A stretch of 64,000 nt of DNA from Xanthomonas sp. DAR 80977 (GTDB lineage Bacteria; Pseudomonadota; Gammaproteobacteria; Xanthomonadales; Xanthomonadaceae). Below the pieces are notes generated by a model, which was given only the letters and a program-made list of their open reading frames with translations, made no database searches and was not told the origin of the DNA. The DNA is taken from NCBI RefSeq assembly GCF_041240605.1, contig NZ_CP162487.1, positions 3,603,001 through 3,667,000 on the forward strand, read 5' to 3'. How positions within the stretch are numbered: the stretch's first letter is position 1; the number at the start of each line of letters is the position of its first letter. Of this stretch, positions 61,838 through 64,000 are shown one piece after another. The position numbers and the translations under genes are program-made.

Positions 61838-63196
61838 ATGAGACTCGGCATCGATTTCGGCACCAGCAACTCCGCCGCCGCCGCGGTGATCGATGGCCGC
61901 GTGGTGCCGATCGGCTTCGGCGACCAGCACCAGTTCCGCACCACCGTGTACTTCCCCGAGGTGATGCGCGATCCGGCGGATTTCGAGCTGACCCCGGCGC
62001 TGGAGCGGCAGGTGGACGAACTGATCGAGTCCGGCCGCCGCGACGCGCTCGCCGCCGGCCGCGAGCGCAGCCGCGACGAGTTGCGCCGCGATGCGATCCG
62101 CGTGGTGCGCCGGCAATGGATGGAAGCGCAGATGCGCGAGCCGCGCAGTTCCGCCGCGCTGCTGCAGAACGCGGTGTACGGCGACGCGGCGCTGGACGCG
62201 TACTTCGTCGAAGGCGAAGGCAGCCTGGTGCAGAGCCCGAAATCGATGCTCGGCTACAACCTGCATCCGCGCGCCCGGCAGACCATCACCGGCATCGCCA
62301 CGCACATCCTCGAACACATCCGCCTCACCGCCTCGCAGCAGCTCGGCGTGCAGGTGCGCAGCGCCCTGCTCGGGCGTCCGGTGCAGTTCCGCAGCTCGAT
62401 CGGCGAAGCCGGCAACGCACAGGCGCTGGAGATCCTGCACAGCGCCGCGATCGCCGCCGGCTTCGACGACATCGCGTTCCTGGAAGAACCCGCCGCCGCG
62501 GCGATGCACTACCACGCCGGCAGCCGCGAGCGCCACGACGCGGTGGTGGTGGACATCGGCGGCGGCACCACCGACATCGCCCACGCCAGCGTCGGCGGCG
62601 ACGGCGCCCCCGACGTGCATCGCGCCTGGGGCATCGCCCGCGGCGGCACCGACATCGACCTGGCGCTGAGCCTGGCCAGCTACATGCCGCTGTTCGGCCG
62701 CGGCAGCACGCGCGTGCCGGCGCACCACTACGTCGAGGCGGCGATGGTGCAGGACACCACCCGCCAGCGCGATTTCCGCCAGCACCGCTACGACGAGGTG
62801 CCGCGTCCGTACGACACGCGCCTGCAGGCGCTGCAGGACACCGGCAACACCGCGCGCCTGTACCGCGCGGTGGAACGCAGCAAGATCGGCCTCAGCGACA
62901 GCGAGCAACATGAAGAAGCGCTGGACTACATCGAGGCCGGGCTGCAGGTGCAGGTGCGCGCCGAGCAGCTGACCCATGCCGCACGCAGCTATCTCGAAGC
63001 GCTGGGCGAACTGCTGGCGCAGGTCCGCGGCGACATCGGCCGCGAACCGGCGGCGGTGTTCCTGACCGGCGGCATGTCGCGCGCCGGCTACATCCAGCAG
63101 GTGGTCGCCGCGGCGTTCCCGCAGGCGCGGCTGGTGCACGGCGATCCCTCGTTCGGCGTGGTCCAGGGCTTGGCCCTGGCCGCCGCGCAGCGCTGA
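61838..63196 (+). CDS. Hsp70-like protein (YegD type)
   Basis: A 452-residue actin-fold ATPase with an Hsp70 nucleotide-binding domain: MRLGIDFGTSNSAAAA (phosphate 1), VVVDIGGGTTDIAHASV (phosphate 2), FLEEPAAAAMHYHA and AVFLTGGMSRAGYIQ (adenosine). The substrate-binding domain of DnaK is absent, as in E. coli YegD. The function is unknown, and no J protein is adjacent. Confidence 0.92.
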   Translation: MRLGIDFGTSNSAAAAVIDGRVVPIGFGDQHQFRTTVYFPEVMRDPADFELTPALERQVDELIESGRRDALAAGRERSRDELRRDAIRVVRRQWMEAQMREPRSSAALLQNAVYGDAALDAYFVEGEGSLVQSPKSMLGYNLHPRARQTITGIATHILEHIRLTASQQLGVQVRSALLGRPVQFRSSIGEAGNAQALEILHSAAIAAGFDDIAFLEEPAAAAMHYHAGSRERHDAVVVDIGGGTTDIAHASVGGDGAPDVHRAWGIARGGTDIDLALSLASYMPLFGRGSTRVPAHHYVEAAMVQDTTRQRDFRQHRYDEVPRPYDTRLQALQDTGNTARLYRAVERSKIGLSDSEQHEEALDYIEAGLQVQVRAEQLTHAARSYLEALGELLAQVRGDIGREPAAVFLTGGMSRAGYIQQVVAAAFPQARLVHGDPSFGVVQGLALAAAQR

Positions 63197-63431
63197 GCGC
63201 CGCCGGCCCGCGGCGCGGCGTTGCCCGGCACGCGCCGGCAGCCTCGGGCGCACGCAGGCGCTAGCGCAGGTTCCGTTCATACGCAAGGGGCGCGACTGGC
63301 GTAATATGCGCGGTCACGCTTCAGCGTCACGTTCCTACGCGCGTCTCGTCCGGCCGTTTCTGTCGCCCGACTCGCTCCTCTTCTCGCGCCAGCCTCCGTC
63401 CCGTTCCGGGCCGGACCCACCGGGAGCGCCT

Positions 63432-64000
63432 GTGTCCGGCTACGCCACCCAGATCAATACGCTCAACCTGGGCGGCCAGGACTATCGCATCCGTTCGCTG
63501 CTCGATACCCAACAGTTCTCCGATCCCGATGCGCAGGCCGAAGCGGCCGGTATTTCCTCGGCGCAATGGAGCCTGTTCGGCAACGTGTGGCCGGCCGGGC
63601 GCCTGCTCGCCAACGCGATGGCGCTGCACGACATCGCCGGCAAGCGCATCCTCGAGATCGGCTGCGGCCTCGGCCTGGCCAGCCTGGTGCTGCGCCGCCG
63701 CGGCGCCGACATCGTCGCCAGCGACCGCCATCCGCTGACCGAGGTGTTCCTGGCCTACAACGCCGCGCTCAACGCGATGCCCGCGGTGCCGTACCGGCGC
63801 CTCGACTGGGACCAGCCCAACGACGGCCTGGGCCGGTTCGACGTGATCATCGGCAGCGACGTGCTGTACGAGCACCAGCATCCGACCATGCTCGCCGACT
63901 TGCTGGCGCGGCACGCGACGCCCAGCGCGGAAGTGCTGATCGCCGATCCGGGCCGCGGCAACAGCGCCGCGCTGACCCGCGCGCTGTCCGCGCAGGGCTA
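63432..64000 (+). CDS. Class I SAM methyltransferase, cut by the window end
   Basis: The frame is open from GTG 63432 to the window edge (about 189 codons). It reads IAGKRILEIGCGLGLASLVLRRRGADIVASD (SAM-binding motif I and the acidic end of strand 2) and DVIIGSDVLYEHQHPTMLADLL, which resembles lysine/protein methyltransferases of the METTL21/Nicotinamide-N-methyltransferase-like PF10294 group. The C-terminus lies beyond the window. The gap 63197-63431 shows only a weak TAATAT at 63302-63307. Confidence 0.8.
   Translation, partial: MSGYATQINTLNLGGQDYRIRSLLDTQQFSDPDAQAEAAGISSAQWSLFGNVWPAGRLLANAMALHDIAGKRILEIGCGLGLASLVLRRRGADIVASDRHPLTEVFLAYNAALNAMPAVPYRRLDWDQPNDGLGRFDVIIGSDVLYEHQHPTMLADLLARHATPSAEVLIADPGRGNSAALTRALSAQG

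Overview
The window is very GC-rich, gene-dense, typical gammaproteobacterial DNA. Gene content and order point to the family Xanthomonadaceae, most likely Xanthomonas or a close relative. Supporting signs are a TonB/TonB-dependent-receptor pair, the leuS-lptE-holA-nadD-rsfS-rlmH housekeeping cluster, an ABC-permease/M1-peptidase fusion, and two families of short intergenic repeats I associate with this group (arms of GGGATTC/GGGATTG heptamers, and GTAGGAGCGGCTTCAGCCGCG palindromes). The species cannot be fixed from sequence reading alone. I see no rRNA, tRNA, CRISPR array, insertion sequence or prophage.

Layout. 1-4.2 kb: the end of a SIMPL-domain gene, a TonB-like protein and a large TonB-dependent receptor closed by a clear terminator. 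4.3-11.9 kb (minus strand): the housekeeping cluster leuS, lptE, holA, nadD, rsfS, a J-domain-like gene and rlmH. 12.2-19.3 kb: membrane proteins, a thioredoxin/TPR chaperone-like protein, a hotdog thioesterase-like protein, a queuosine-precursor transporter, a DUF885 peptidase and a homocysteine methyltransferase. 19.5-25.6 kb: two VOC proteins, an ABC ATPase with a 1201-residue permease-peptidase fusion, and a DUF2147 protein. 25.8-29.9 kb: metG, a HAD phosphatase, a very short HlyD-like protein and a stand-alone RnfB-type ferredoxin.

30.1-40.7 kb is the most interesting block. It holds a secreted protein of unknown function, a small membrane protein, an ECF sigma factor and an RskA-like anti-sigma factor. 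After about 640 bp of tandem repeats come seven genes in tight order: desaturase, FAD oxidoreductase, DUF1365, cyclopropane-fatty-acid synthase, DUF2878, DUF1295 reductase and a second SAM methyltransferase. The same promoter-like motif, GCATCCGG-N14-CGTATCGCTA, lies just upstream of the first gene of both groups (30143 and 33758). The simplest reading is one ECF-sigma regulon that controls itself and a membrane-lipid remodelling operon.

40.8-48.6 kb: RidA, MprF (lysyl-phosphatidylglycerol synthase) facing an AcvB/VirJ-type protein, an HD hydrolase with an RNA cyclic phosphodiesterase, and a DUF2383/PA2169-like four-helix protein. 48.6-64 kb: a divergent intergenic region with three DnaA-box-like sites, a transglutaminase-like/TPR protein, two MFS exporters, an amidohydrolase, an Old Yellow Enzyme, an S9 peptidase, a LysR regulator divergent from a serine hydrolase, a PhnA-like protein, an FKBP isomerase, an Hsp70-like protein and a methyltransferase cut by the window end.

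A second theme is a mobile-looking repeat family whose arms are tandem heptamers. It lies between genes at four places. It also provides translated sequence at the N-terminus of NadD and in the inter-domain linker of MetG, and it supplies the probable start codon of the HAD phosphatase.
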